From: Apostichopus japonicus
Lineage: Eukaryota; Echinodermata; Holothuroidea; Aspidochirotida; Stichopodidae
Direction of reading: 5' to 3'
Assembly: GCF_037975245.1 (NCBI RefSeq)
Contig: NC_092573.1
Location: forward strand, 24,397,265 to 24,461,264
Length of the DNA stretch: 64,000 bases
In this document: positions 12,231-24,770 of the stretch, one piece after another
Layout: each line of letters begins with the position of its first letter
Position numbering within the stretch: the stretch's first letter is position 1
Position numbers and translations under genes: made by a program
Notes under the pieces: generated by a model
Databases searched by the model: none
Told to the model about the DNA's origin: nothing
The model's input: only the letters and a program-made list of their open reading frames with translations

Positions 12231-14839
12231 CTTGAAATGAGTAGAAAAACAGGCAAACAAGAAAAAAGGTTCCCAAGGTTCATGTAACATCAACACAACA
12301 AAATCACACGTTAAGGGCTCAATGTGTGTAATATAGTCATTACCTTGATTTTACGACGCGAGGAAGCTATATAGTGATTAATGTTCAGTTTCCAAACTGA
12401 GTTCTTATTTCGCCGGTGTCTTAATTTTCTCCATTATGGATATTATTCTAGGCTAATGTCATACTTTTATGGGAAATCAAACCAAAAATAGAACGTTAAT
12501 CAATACAGTTAGGCAGGTTGGCTATACGTCTAAGCTGCATTTTCTGTGAAATGTTTTTCAAAATATTATTTGCAAATGTATAGACATGACATATTAAAAT
12601 AGTCCGTTTAAATCCACCAGAATAACACTTCCGAAATGCAAGACTATGTCATCTATTAACACATTATAACTTGCATATGCAGATCTTTCATGGAAGTATC
12701 TTAAATGGTAGAATTGGGGAGATTTACATAATAATTGTATAGTACAGTTTATGGATTTAACAGAGCAGCTGGGTAAACGAACGACTCGTAGTCATATGTG
12801 AGTGAGGACATTTGGATTTAGTAGCCAAATGTTGCTAAAATGTTACAGATAAGTTAAGATGTTACATGTGTGGGGTACCTGTTACCTAGCGAAAACTGTA
12901 TAGGGACTATCTGTAGCGTGGTAAGTCAATTGGGAAATTATACCAAGTGTAACACCAAATACACAGCCTTTAGCTGACTATGGATATTAATTGGTTTGGA
13001 AAACTAATCCTCCACAAGAGTTATACATTGTCTCTCTCCTGATAAATATTACAGATCATCAGTATAAATGAATACTCTAGATGGTCAGAGGTCAGATAAC
13101 GGACACGATAACCCCAGATAGCAGTTAACTACCACGTACACACTCAAAGATGTTCCTTGCCATGATAAAAATGTGTTGTCTGCTCAGCGAAGAAGCCTCA
13201 ATGTTTGGGAATGAAGTGGCGAAAACACTGTCCCGACTCTCTGCAAAGTATGCTATATGGAAAGACTACAAAGGGTCGCGCTGACTTGTTTTGAAAGGTA
13301 ATGTAGTTTACTTATAAGATTTTAATTATATTTTGTATATAAAGCAACTATAATTTTGTTATAGCATACGAACTGCGTTTTGTCATTTAAAGATTAACGA
13401 AATCATGCTATGGTTGTGCATGGAAGTTGGTTCAAATGTACTTATTTGTTTCAGAAGTTCTGTATTATATATATATTTTTTTTATTTTTTTTATCTCAGC
13501 CTTCGTTGGCTGTCTTGTATCTTGTTCACAAAGAAAGTCACACATGGCTAAAGTTTAATGCCATTTTCGCAACATGTAATTGCATTTTGTCGTGCTGCCC
13601 TCTATTTGATGATCCATTTTTTTCCCCCTCCGTAGGGGCCCTTTCTATGTTATATATCGAATCGTTGGTCTAATTTTAGTATAGCGTATATACGTAAACG
13701 TGTTTCATATTACTCCATCCTGACTTATGATGGATCCTTATCAATCTGGGACCGTATGGCTGATGACGTATATGTATCCGACACGTGGTTTATAAAGTCA
13801 TGTACAAGGTTATGTGACAGGTGGTTATCACCGGAAACGTATATACGCTAAGAACGTATATACTATATAGTGATAGTCAACAACACTGACCGAAAGACCT
13901 AAGCTGTTACCACATGTTGGGAGAGAAGCACATCCATACCAATTTGGTTAAGGAGATTTAACTCCATCTTGGGGGAGGGGGTGCGACTGCCCTTTATTTT
14001 GTAAATATCTCGTCATTCTTAAGAATGTATTAATTAATGACACCGCGTTTCATACGAAAAACATCAAAAACTTGAAAAACTCATATTAACATCTTGCAAG
14101 TACAGAATGTGAAAACTTTTTGTCTACTTATCCGCGTCCTTCAGTAATACCTCACCAACCCACCACCCCCTCCCTCCCCTCGTTTCCTCTCCACTTAATT
14201 GCTGCTGATTCCCCCAGTCCACCGACTATATGACAAGACCCAAGTACAGTGAACTTGACGCAGAAATTATTTCCACGATTGAAGAGGCGCAAGCTTACTT
14301 AACAGACTATGTTGATTACCGCGGCTCATTTCAGGGATGATCACGCGCGTCTTGCCTCAATCTATGCTACGAATTTCATTTTTGGACATTTTAACCGAAC
14401 ATGTTCTAAAAGGGGAGAGCGGAAATCAATCTACTCTATGACGTAGTTCTATGAAATGACAAGGTCATATCAACTCCCACCGTCTTACGATGTACGTAAA
14501 ACAGTGTGGTAAGGCGATATATCAATGGTATATAGCTATATACAGATATAGCGCGAATATAAGAACATATATTAACAAATTTACTTCGCTTATAACTGCC
14601 CTAAAAAATGAGAAATATAACTATCGTCTCAAGAGTTGTTATCTTGTGGTTTGACGTAATTCATGAAATCATTCATAATTTGAATTGTTTCCTATATTTC
14701 ATTTGTTACTACTCTCATTCTCACATTTTTTGTTGTATTAATTTCTGTGAAGGAATCAATTAGGCCAATAGTTTAGCCTATACATGCTTGCATACGGAGC
14801 TGACAAGAAGAAGGTTAATTTGGTATTCAAGTTTCCTAC
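12231..14839. other. non-coding stretch, nothing recognised
   Basis: AT-rich sequence without convincing exons. It contains a pyrimidine-rich CCCTCCCTCCCCT tract near 14160-14190 and scattered TATATACG words near 13680-13870. Confidence 0.6.
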
Positions 14840-14864
14840 ATATATATATATATATATATATATA
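14840..14864. repeat. (TA)n array
   Basis: A short pure TA run. It is separated from the next TA array by a 50-bp non-repetitive island (14865-14914). Confidence 0.9.
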
Positions 14865-14913
14865 TGTTCGGACTAAATGAGATTCTACGAACAGGAGTAA
14901 TCCTCCTCAATCG

Positions 14914-14914
<1 letters not shown>

Positions 14915-14965
<51 letters not shown>

Positions 14966-15085
14966 CCTATATATAGGCTATATAGCCTATATATAGCCTA
15001 TATATAGGCTATATAGCCTATATATATAGCCTATATATATAGCCTATATATATATAGCCTATATATATATACATAAATATATATA
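14915..15085. repeat. (TA)n followed by TATAGCC/TATAGGC palindromic repeats
   Basis: A pure TA run of about 45 bp is followed from about 14962 by repeated TATATAGCC and TATATAGGC blocks in alternating orientation. The tract can therefore fold back on itself many times. It is a low-complexity cruciform-prone repeat. Confidence 0.85.
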
Positions 15086-16367
15086 AATTAAGATTAATTA
15101 TATGTTATATACGTGTACAACATGGACATGCTATTGTGTCTCTCTGTGTGGTTGACTGTTCCTCTATATGCATATACACACTGCTAAAAAGATGGAAAAC
15201 TGGTACCCACTCCTGGCAGACAGGTGACCAATTGATACGGTAAGTTATTGCCAGGGTGTGGTAACCAAGTAACTAACCTCTGCTTTCTCAAAGCTTCCAG
15301 CTGTTGTGTTCTCTCCTCCCTACACGCACCGCCCCTCCTACCTCCCTCCTACCCCCTCTCCCCTCTCAAAGTTAAATACTTTGATTAGGTCACTGACTGT
15401 AGACACATATTAGCATACTTTATTTTCCTATTCAGTCGTTTATGGTTTTGATAGTTTAACAACGATACTTATATAACTTGTGTACAATTTGATATATGGG
15501 TATGTTGCAAAGTCTGAACTGAATGTCACGTGATGGCTACATATCTCAATCACATATTTCCTTCTTTCTCTTTCAATTATTACGTCTCATTATGTGCTGT
15601 TGAAGGAGTTATAGTCCCCGTAAATGAGACTACTGGAACCCATCAATGTGTTAATGTAATCCACACGCTCGCAGACATACACACACACACACACATACAA
15701 ATTAGAAACACGTACGTATATATGAGGACTATACGAGAACACCATAAATACAACCGAATTCCAAGGTACGCATGCAGGCAGGCATTCCGTAAATGTAACA
15801 AAGACCCCGATTAAAGTTCGACATGAGTGGAGTCTCCTAATTAAGTTTTGTAGTAGGGAAATACTCCCTAACACACGCGGCGATCAATGTTAATACTCAT
15901 ATTAAACTCCTCTTTTCATATATATGACGAAAGTCAACAACAAAAAAGACACGAAAAAAAAAAGAACTAGGTCATGTTTGTTTTATGACTGATGTCGAAG
16001 TTTTAATTAAACCGCTCTATTTTGCTACATGACTCGATAATAGGGCAATATGGCTGTAAATAAGTTTTGATTATTGTTAACTTCACTTAGATCTGATATG
16101 GATGGCTAGTGACGATCTGTATATCATACGAATACAAGGCAAACAAAGGCACATTTTACACACTGTTTAACATATAGTTGTCGAAATACTACACGATATT
16201 CCTTTCTTGTAAGTGATTATGAACCTTGGTGGTATTATTACATTCGAGAACATTCGTGTAAGCAGACAGGTTGTCGAAAAATTGCAAATTTATTAAACTT
16301 GAAATTATTACACCCCGTTACACACATACAGGAAAATAATAGTATACTTGTGTAGCAATATATATAT
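15086..16367. other. non-coding stretch, nothing recognised
   Basis: No supported exon. It holds a short (CA)n at about 15676-15694 and a pyrimidine-rich CCTCCCTCCTACCCC stretch near 15330-15366. Confidence 0.6.
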
Positions 16368-17130
16368 ATATATATCAGGCGCGTATCCAGGATTTTCTAA
16401 CCCGGGGGGCGCGAATTACTATCTAAGCGGAGCGCCACCATCGGTTGGCGCGGAGCATACAAGAAAATTTCTGGTTTTGATACCCCCCAGATCACCGGAA
16501 ATGGCACTTCTCGGGCTTGAAAATGACTAACCAGATGTACACTTTTGCCTGAGAACCAAGTATTTCCACAAAGTTTTTTTTTCCATCCATAACCTTTTTG
16601 AAGATTGTCACCAGCCAACCAAACCAAACCGAAGGCAACCAAAGTTTTTCCCATTTTTTCGGGCACCTACTGAAAGAAAAATAAATAGCAATGAATAGCT
16701 TAAAAATGATCTCCTTGGTAATTAAAATAAAGTTGTAAGCTTGGCCAACATTACTATAGTGTAAAAGAGAGTTTTGACATAAATGGATCTGTATGGTTTT
16801 TCTCCATCTACATAAGACATGTCGTTGTTTACATTAGCATCCGGCGGTATACTGTGTAACTTTCACGGACCGTGCGGTACACGATGCCATGCAATGTAAT
16901 GATCGATGTTTGCTCATATGATATTGGCATCGATATGTTGAACGCGCGCTTTGCGCGCGAAAAATGTTGGCTTTTTTTTCGGGCAAGTCATTACAGCTCC
17001 CAAATCCAATTGGGCTCCTACGCCTTTGACTACACACATAGACAGTTTTTGAGGCTGTTCATCGTGGACCATGCATTTCAATGCTCACTGATATGATATT
17101 ATATCTGCTTTTTTGCTTTACAAATTCGAA

Positions 17131-17285
17131 CAGGCGTGTAGCGAGTAATTGCCAAGGGAGGGGCGAAGCCTGTAGGCAAACTATCTAAGCGAAGCGCCAT
17201 TATGAGTTGGCGCGAAGCGTACAATAAAAATTTTGGCCGAAGATGCCTCCCAGATCGCTGGAAATGACACTTCCCAGGCCTTGTA
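17131..17285. mobile_element. fragment of a second related hAT-like element (left end)
   Basis: It starts CAGGCGTGTAGCGAG and aligns, by eye, with the left 155 bp of the outer element. Shared words include CTATCTAAGCGAAGCGCCA, TTGGCGCGAAGCGTACAA and CCCAGATCGCTGGAAATG. A matching right end was not found, so it is truncated or its right part was lost in the nested cluster. Confidence 0.5.
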
Positions 17286-17508
17286 AGTTGCATCTATAAG
17301 CATTGTCTATTTTGAAATTACTAGCGATGTCATAAAGAAAATTTGCTCGGGGGGGGGGCGGTCGCCCCCTTCCCGAAATGCGTCATGTTCCCCGACGACT
17401 CGGTCGAGTTCAAGACCAGCCACAGTTGGTTCCATATAGCACAATTGTACAATTGTTTAAGGCGTCCATACACACACATGCGTTATGAAAGACCATATAT
17501 AGTACTTA

Positions 17509-17891
17509 TACAGATACAAGGGCGTAGGAACCAGGGGGGCTGGGGGGGCGCCAGCCCCCCAGTGAAAAATGTGGAGGGGCGGAAGTATCATTCCGCCCCC
17601 CCGCTTCGCAAGTCAGAAAACCCCTTTTTCATTTCCAAATGAGAAAAAAAATCTTATTTGGAGCACCAAATTGCATCTAAGGCCTGGTGAAAATACAAAA
17701 TTAAGTTTGCAAAATGGAGTGGGTGTTGAAGTGTGCTATATTGCACCAAATTGCATCTGAGGCTACCTGGAAATGCAAAAAAATTCCAAAGGGGAGGGGG
17801 ACACCCCCTCCCCTTAGACCCCTCCCCCAGGCCGGCCATCAGTCTTCAGCCCCCCCACTCAAAAGTACCTTCCTACGCCACTGTACAGATA
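17509..17891. mobile_element. hAT-like MITE with 8-bp target duplication
   Basis: The element proper is 17517-17883. Its ends CAAGGGCGTAGGAA and TTCCTACGCCACTG are inverted repeats with two mismatches, and it is flanked by identical TACAGATA at 17509-17516 and 17884-17891. The interior carries GGGGAGGGGGACACCCCCTC and a GCACCAAATTGCATCT motif shared with the element at 26734-27225, so both belong to one family. No coding capacity. Confidence 0.8.
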
Positions 17892-18059
17892 CATTAGTGA
17901 GAGAGGAAAAACGGTAACGTCAAAAATGGAGTTGTCGATGTAAGGGGTAGGGTGAGGCGCACACCCCTCCGTAATCCTTGATCTGTCACTGGCTACCCTG
18001 TGTATATAATAGGGATCAGCGCTTTAACTATGACTGTTCCTCTTTCTCTTCCCGAGGTC

Positions 18060-18190
18060 TTGGCTATCTTCTACTCCCTCCTTTTCTCCTTTTTCTCTCT
18101 TTTTTCTTTTTCTTTTCCCTTCCTTCCTCTCCTCCTTTTCTTTTCCCCCTCCTTTTCCCTTTTTTCTTCTCTTTTTTTCTCTCCTCTTTT
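18060..18190 (+). repeat. long polypyrimidine tract
   Basis: About 130 nt almost entirely C/T (polypurine on the other strand), inside the right part of the outer hAT-like element. Such tracts can form triplex (H-DNA). Confidence 0.85.
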
Positions 18191-18241
18191 CCTTACCCGG
18201 GGGGCGCGCGCCCCCAACGCCCCCCCCTGGATACGCACCTG

Positions 18242-20269
18242 TATATATATAACCTTTAGACCCCGTTACACACACATAGAAAAAAGGCAAAACAATGTTG
18301 GGTATAAAGCTAGATATTTATATTGAAATACATTTGACTGCACGTATCACAGTCGCCCTAAAGTCGTCAGAGTCGTTCAAGCGAAGAACACATATTTCCC
18401 ATTAATCGTCTGAACCTGAGATATTGAACAGCTAACAAAGTTGACACTATAGCAAAATCCCGTGTTATATGAATTACCATTCATTCGACATGCTGCCAAT
18501 TATACATTCATAAAAATACAGAAACAACTGTGCAATAGTACGCGTTATTGAGAATTTGAATTTAGTTCATTTGCATATCTGTATAGCTGGGGGCAATCTG
18601 ATACAGGGATTGATCTTGTCACACGCGTTGTTGATTTTATCCACATGCATTAACATGGTCACTCGATGATTGTTATATTATCCACATAAACTAAACAATT
18701 AAATCTCCCGTCAATGATTAGTGCACTTTGGTAACTATGACGTCAACAGGATCACGTGTCCATACTGTATGCGTGGCTATCAACTTGATATATATACATA
18801 TCATTACAAGAAATCACATTAAAAGATGCGCAGAAGGAATTACCTGCCTGGTTAATATATTCATTAATCAGCGGATTAACGCTAGTCAAGGTGCAGTGCA
18901 AAATGTGTGTCAGGCTGAACTAGCCATTAAACCACATCATTGGATGGATATTAACATTTACTAGATAAACCCTCATAGAAGATCGGTCACTTTATGATTC
19001 AGTAAACTGCTTCTAATTAGTCAATTCGAAATGGTTTAATCAAAAATGTCTCACCATTTCAATTGCTTGATTTCATTTGCAAAACTTAATTATATGCATA
19101 ATTATCTCATTTAATTTGGGGTCCAATTTTGGTAGACTTTTAGTGACAGCTTTTATTTTCAAGGTATACGTTCTTTTCTCTTCACGTTCCAGCCTGGTGG
19201 TATAGGTATATAGATTGTCACAACAAATCATGGCGTTAACACCATAGTATAGAAGAAGAGTTATAATTGCCATCGTTAAATGTTCATACAGTGTAGCCCT
19301 TATTTACCTTAGGGGCTTATACTTGCTTGAATGTTCTCCGGCAAATTATTCTTATCATCATGCATGACGTACATTATGTAAATATGACATTTGGAAATCA
19401 TATCTGAATGAGGAAAATGGAGGTCGTGTAGTTAAATGTGAAGATTATTTGTACTGATTATTTGAGATTATTTGTACAAGATTATTTGTACAATACTGTC
19501 GATTGCTATCGTTATTACTTATATGACAAAGCTTGCATATATATATATATATATGTATGTGTGTATATATATATATGTATGTGTATATATATATATATAT
19601 ATATTTATATGTATATATACCGTACTAAAGAACTCGACCAAACTTGCGGTCTTCCCTGATTTTCACAATATAAATCACAATACTACTGGAGATTTGTATG
19701 CATGTCCTCAAATGCGCGCAATTTGTCAAACATGCCCACAGAGTACCACTTTGCTAAACTGGATGAGTAGCTCAAATTTCAGAAACAAAACTGGCTCACT
19801 TGGCAACCGCGACAATCACAAAGAAATCGTTTGGAATACATCACTGCAAGATGAATCCGTTAATTGGTTGTCATGGTAACTATTCTGTTGAAACAAGAGG
19901 GTTGTCTCTCGTAATTTATAAGCAGCTAGTCTCCATAAACTTGGATATTAGTACGAAATAAAGATTCCAATTTTGAAATCATCTTTGCCACCTTGCATGA
20001 ATTAAAGTCATACAATGTAATTTCGTCTAACAATATCATCGGGAAACAGACCGATACAATATGTAAGGAATGTGACCCAAGGCTTAATTGCATGTCTGAA
20101 GGGGTCTTTAAAATTACTTACACGTTCTTTTTTTACGAAAAAAGGACACTTAAATTTAAGATTTTTTAAAATATCGAATAAAAAGGTGATATTCTCAGAT
20201 TCTTATAGTTCACGAAGTTCAGTTAATAATGTATTTATAGCAACAGATGATATTTCCCAATTTGTGTAT
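18242..20269. other. non-coding stretch with one (TA)n array
   Basis: No supported exon. A TA/TG array lies at 19537-19619. A TGACGTCA site lies at 18738. The frame running through 19472-19879 was judged insufficient. Confidence 0.55.
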
Positions 20270-21110
20270 CTCGCAGTTACTATATACACCCTGAGTAACT
20301 ATTTGCATAAAGTAATCATTTCTTGCTCTGAGTGGCTATGTACGAATCAATCGTTTACTACTCCTATAGAGCTTTGCAAGAAGTCAAAATGTAATTGCTT
20401 ACCACTCTAAGTGGCTACTCACATCAGCAATGTTTTCTACCCCGAGTAGCTATCTCAAAATTTACTGCTTACTAGAGCATATGAAACTATGAAATATGTA
20501 ATTCTTTACTAGTCTCGAATAGATATACAACAGTATTGTTTTTACTGTACTCTATGTATGCAGACAGGAATCGTAGAAGTAGTAATTGTTCTCTACTATT
20601 GAAAAGGCATTCAAGAAGTATAATTGCTTTCCACTCGTGTTATTTCTTTACTATGAGTAGGCATTCGAGAAGTAATTGCTTCCATTCGTGTTAGACATGC
20701 AAGAGGTTACATCTCTACAATGAGTGTAATTGCTTCCACTCGTGGTAGGCATGCAAGAGGTTATTTCTCTACTATGAGTAGGCATTCAAAAAGAAATTGC
20801 TTTCCACTCGTGGTAGGCATGCAATAGGTTATTTCTCTACTATGAGTGGGCATTCGAGAAGTAATTGCTTCCATTCGTCGTAGACCGCAAGAGGTTAGAT
20901 CTCTACTATGAGTGGGCATTCAAGAAGTAATTGCTGTCCACTCGTAGTAGGCATGCAAGAGGTTATTTCTCTACTCTTAGTAGGCATTCAAGAAGTTAAC
21001 GTGTTCTTCTTTGAGTAACTCTGCAAGACATAACTCGGAGTTTTCTATTCTGAGTAGCTCTTCAAGAAGTAATTGTTTTTCTTCTCTGAACGACTATATG
21101 TAACAAGTAT
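20270..21110. repeat. degenerate tandem satellite, about 34-bp monomers in about 68-bp dimers
   Basis: TCTCTAC words recur at 20712, 20766, 20834, 20900 and 20968, so most spacings are 66-68 bp. Each dimer has two related halves: one with CTATGAGTAGGCATTCAAGA AGTAATTG and one with CACTCGTGGTAGGCATGCAA GAGGTTATT. The core from 20640 to 21000 is best conserved. Upstream units with GAGTGGCTA or GAGTAGCTA decay towards 20270, as expected for the ageing edge of an array. Confidence 0.8.
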
Positions 21111-22131
21111 TTTGTTGACTACACCGACTACTTATGAAAGAAATTGTTTACAATTTGGGCATGAAAACGAAGTAACTATACATTTACAGTTGGTACACAC
21201 GAAACCATTGACCACATGCAAAACAGATAAACAAGACGGAGACAAAAATGATCAGTCACAGTTGGTCAATGTCGTATCACTTGTTTACTATACTCACGGG
21301 AAAGAACAAGGTAATACGAAGATGATGTTTGCTGCAATCGTATATACATTACATTATGTATGCAGACAACACACTCAATAGAAAAAAGGTGTATGAGACA
21401 AACGGAAAGATGATGTCGAATTATACGAACGTTGCTCTACTATAGTACGAAATGACAGAGTGTCTATCTACGACAGGGGAATTGTGGGTAACATGCAATT
21501 GTGTAATATTCCCTATGCAATATTGGATGTTATGTTGCAAGGGAGATGATGACGTCATAATTTAGTGATATCTGTGTGGTGTGGAGTTAATGTTTTCCTT
21601 TTCAAGTAAGCTTTCAAATTCGACAACAGTTTTCCACATTGATTGGAGTTATCGACCAGAAAGGTGTATTAAGACCTTCTATTTTATCTTAATTTTATTT
21701 TCATATCATTCCCCCTTGCTCGAGAAATGATTAACCGTAAAATAACAAATTACTGTCAACAAATGTGATCGTTACAAGCTGAGCACACACAATTTTACGT
21801 CAGTTCCTGACAAGCAACTCAAACGTCAAAAAAAGAAGAGAAGAGCATACCATAACAGATTACAATGTATTACAAAATATGGTGTAATATCAAGTCTTGT
21901 ATTTCACTTGGTTTTGTGGTTTGCTTTTACGTTTATTAAAAATTAAATGTAAACTTAAGTAGCTTACGTCATCAACACCCTCTTATTAAAAAAAAAGTAG
22001 AATACATTTATATGATAGTGGTCTTCATATATTTGAAAATTGACAAAATAAGTAAACAAAAAAAAAAATAGTAAAAGAACCATACCATAATCAGTAAATC
22101 TTCCAATTGGTTTCAGTGTCATTATCCAACA
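21111..22131. other. non-coding stretch, nothing firm
   Basis: An open frame ending at 21381 has protein-like composition but lacks clear splice sites or a domain. A TGACGTCA site lies at 21550. The rest is AT-rich. Confidence 0.5.
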
Positions 22132-22350
22132 CTAAACAAACCATTTGCCGAAAGTTATCCTATACCTCTCTTTTCTTAAGCTAAACCCTTCAGAACTTGT
22201 CACTGTGTACAGGCATATGTCACCATGGGATACAAACTCTTTTTGCCCTCTCTGTTTTAAAATTTCATTATTAAACTGCGCTTTTTGCCAATCCTCAAAT
22301 GTCGACAGAAAATTTCCGATAATTGTATTACCCTCTGTGCGCGTTTCCAC
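22132..22350 (-). CDS. candidate 3'-terminal exon, unknown protein
   Basis: The minus strand has an acceptor (AACATATTTACAG, AG at 22351-22352) followed by a phase-0 frame of 72 codons ending in TAG at 22132-22134. The peptide starts VETRTEGNTIIGNFLSTFED, includes KEFVSHGDICLYTVTSSEG and ends RYRITFGKWFV. Mixed polar and hydrophobic composition with little low complexity looks like real protein. I do not recognise the family. It may belong with the exon at 23347-23498, but the phases (1 versus 0) require at least one further exon between them. One candidate acceptor is near 23260, but no matching donor was found. Confidence 0.38.
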   Translation of the reverse strand: METRTEGNTIIGNFLSTFEDWQKAQFNNEILKQRGQKEFVSHGDICLYTVTSSEGFSLRKERYRITFGKWFV

Positions 22351-23346
22351 CTGTAAATATGTTTGCTGTTGTTACGTGTTTGATATCACATGTGAAACTG
22401 TATCAGTTTTAGCCACTTATCATTTCCTTAGAAACGGGATACTCCAGAAAAGAAAGTAAGGGATATAGAAGGAAAAAGCCCTACTCAAAGGTCTATCCAT
22501 CGCAATAGTATATCTTCACCGCGTTTATCGTTCGATTCTTCCAAACTTCGGTTTTGTATTTGGATAAAAATCATTCATCAATGAAGAAAGTGGAAATTAA
22601 CATTGCCTCGGGAAAGCATTCATTCTTGTCAAAACCATTTATCAAGAAAGAGACATTTATTGCATCCTGGCTTCTGTCAACGATAGAAGCAGCAAATAGA
22701 ATAATTGGATTTTTGTTTGTAAGTTAATGGCAGGCAGAAATAAGATATGGGTGTGCAGTCTTTGTTGTCTTGACAAGAAAATCAAGAAAACAGATATTGT
22801 ATTTTTTCCCTTAAATGTATGTGTTGTTTTTGTTTCCGATCTCCATATAGCAATAAGTAAACTATTTCTAAATTTCTATTTTGTTGTTGTTATGATCCTA
22901 AGGACTGAAGAGATGGAATATTTCATGTCTCTGTTAACGGAAAATTCAGTACTTTCAAAAAACACTTATATAGCATAATAATACCACCATCGTCCCCTAG
23001 ACCCTGCACCTCAGCCCTGGACTAATTTAATTCATACATTAAGAAATTCTCTGCAGTTTCTCCGACTTAAACTAATCATCACAATGATACCAAAACGAAA
23101 CTCAAAATCACAGAAGAGATTCAATGGATTTTTGTAACAGCACTTTGACTTTCTCTTATGTGTACAAATGACGTTTTGAACCTAATTTGCAACTCACTTT
23201 GTCATGTAAAACATATACCAAACTTTCCTTCCAACTGCATAACTACCCATTTTGTCTCTGCCGCCCTCCTGTCACAAAGATGGAGGTATACTGATGTATA
23301 TATCCCGACAGATCAGCGTTAAGAATCGTGATAATGGTAGACTTAC

Positions 23347-23498
23347 CTACGGGGCAGACCGCAGAGTCTATCATACATTTGCATTCGTTAAAATACACAT
23401 TAATATCATACAGAAATACTGTACTAATTAATCCAATTCGCATTAAATGTAACGAAGACTGACTACCGGAAGGAATAGCCACAATATTGTTGACGAAC
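23347..23498 (-). CDS. candidate internal exon, unknown extracellular-type protein
   Basis: The acceptor TTATATGTTAG ends just above 23498 and a perfect GTAAGT donor begins at 23346. The 152 nt between them hold one base, 50 codons and one base. The peptide begins FVNNIVAIPSGSQSSLHLMR and ends ECKCMIDSAVCPV. The C.C.....CP ending is reminiscent of the second half of von Willebrand type C modules, but the first half does not fit, so no domain is assigned. It is probably in the same minus-strand gene as 22132-22350. Confidence 0.38.
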
Positions 23499-24165
23499 CT
23501 AACATATAATTCTTATGATGAACTAATGTGTAGGCTATATGCCAAATTTGCATGACTTATAATGCAACCGACATCGTTTCTTTATTTGTATTATTGCGAC
23601 AAAGTGACATATAAAGACACATGCATGATCAAAGAAGAAAGAGCGATCAACAACAAGATGGCTGACATCCCAGGAAGTTGATCTTTGAATGACGTCTGTA
23701 TACATTTCAAACATATTGATCTATACACTATCTTCACCATCAATATATCAATTTTCACCCGTATATATGTTTTACTTCCGTAAAAAGTATGAAAGTTGAA
23801 AAAGTATTATTTTCACGTAATGAAGAGAAATCTGAAAGTTTTGATACATTTTCTTTTTTGTTTACCTTTGTCGTTCTGCATGTCGAATTGTCATGCTAAT
23901 TGAAAATATCATAATTAATACCACAATTTAAAATGTTTTTCTCGAGGCAACAACGATCCGTAGAATCAATGATTCCGGCCACATTACTTCAACATTCATT
24001 GATTTTTCTATGATTGTCATTTTCAAAATAGTTACGGAAAGTGGATTCTCCATGTCATTACTTTAGTCTATTACCGTAACGACACGACACCACGATGACG
24101 ATAATAAAGACCAACTTTTATGGCACTGAATGTAAATTAATGTCCCTTTCGCAAATTTGTCAGAG
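23499..24165. other. non-coding stretch, nothing recognised
   Basis: AT-rich, without a supported frame. It would be intronic if the minus-strand exons to the left form one gene. Confidence 0.5.
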
Positions 24166-24364
24166 TGCAATTTCTGTAACTTCAACTTACATCTAATCTA
24201 ATATAATTATCAAAACAAAACAACGAAGAAGGTCGATTATAAATAATTCTCCATAAAAAGTCGAATAAACTGAGGAATGATTCTTTAGTAAAGTATAATC
24301 AATATATATTCATATATATATTCATATATATATATATATATAAATATATTTATAAATTTATATA

Positions 24365-24440
<76 letters not shown>

Positions 24441-24591
24441 ATTTCTGTAACTTCAACTTACATCTAATCTAATATAATTATCAAAACAAAACAACGAAGA
24501 AGGTCGATTATAAATAATTCTCCATAAAAAGTCGAATAAACTGAGGAATGATTCTTTAGTAAAGTATAATCAATATATATTCATATATATA

Positions 24592-24629
<38 letters not shown>

Positions 24630-24647
24630 TATTTATAAATTTATATA

Positions 24648-24741
<94 letters not shown>

Positions 24742-24770
24742 TATACATATATATATTAGATATATATGAA
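24166..24770. repeat. direct duplication of a 271-bp block with (TA)n
   Basis: The unique segment from 24166 (starting TGCAATTTCTGTAACTTCAA) recurs from 24437 with an offset of 271 bp. It appears identical over about 175 bp, and the two copies then differ only in TA-run length. Each copy runs into (TA)n with the same TTTATAAATTTA interruption. Such identity implies a very recent duplication by slippage or unequal exchange, or an assembly artefact across the TA array. Confidence 0.9.

Larger units (their letters stand above)
16376..18241. mobile_element. hAT-like non-autonomous element (outer unit of a nested cluster)
   Basis: The left end CAGGCGCGTATCCAGG (16376-16391) and right end CCTGGATACGCACCTG (18226-18241) are inverted repeats matching at 15 of 16 positions. 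Both outer flanks are TA repeats, so an 8-bp target duplication cannot be verified. The unit contains other insertions (17131 onward and 17517-17883). Its right part is a pyrimidine tract of about 130 nt (18060-18190). No transposase frame is visible, so it would depend on an enzyme from elsewhere. CAGG/CCTG termini and 8-bp duplications in related copies favour the hAT superfamily. Confidence 0.5.

Noticed and set aside
19472-19879. 135-codon frame with protein-like second half
   Set aside because: The first half is TA-repeat translation. The second half has no clear splice sites or domain.
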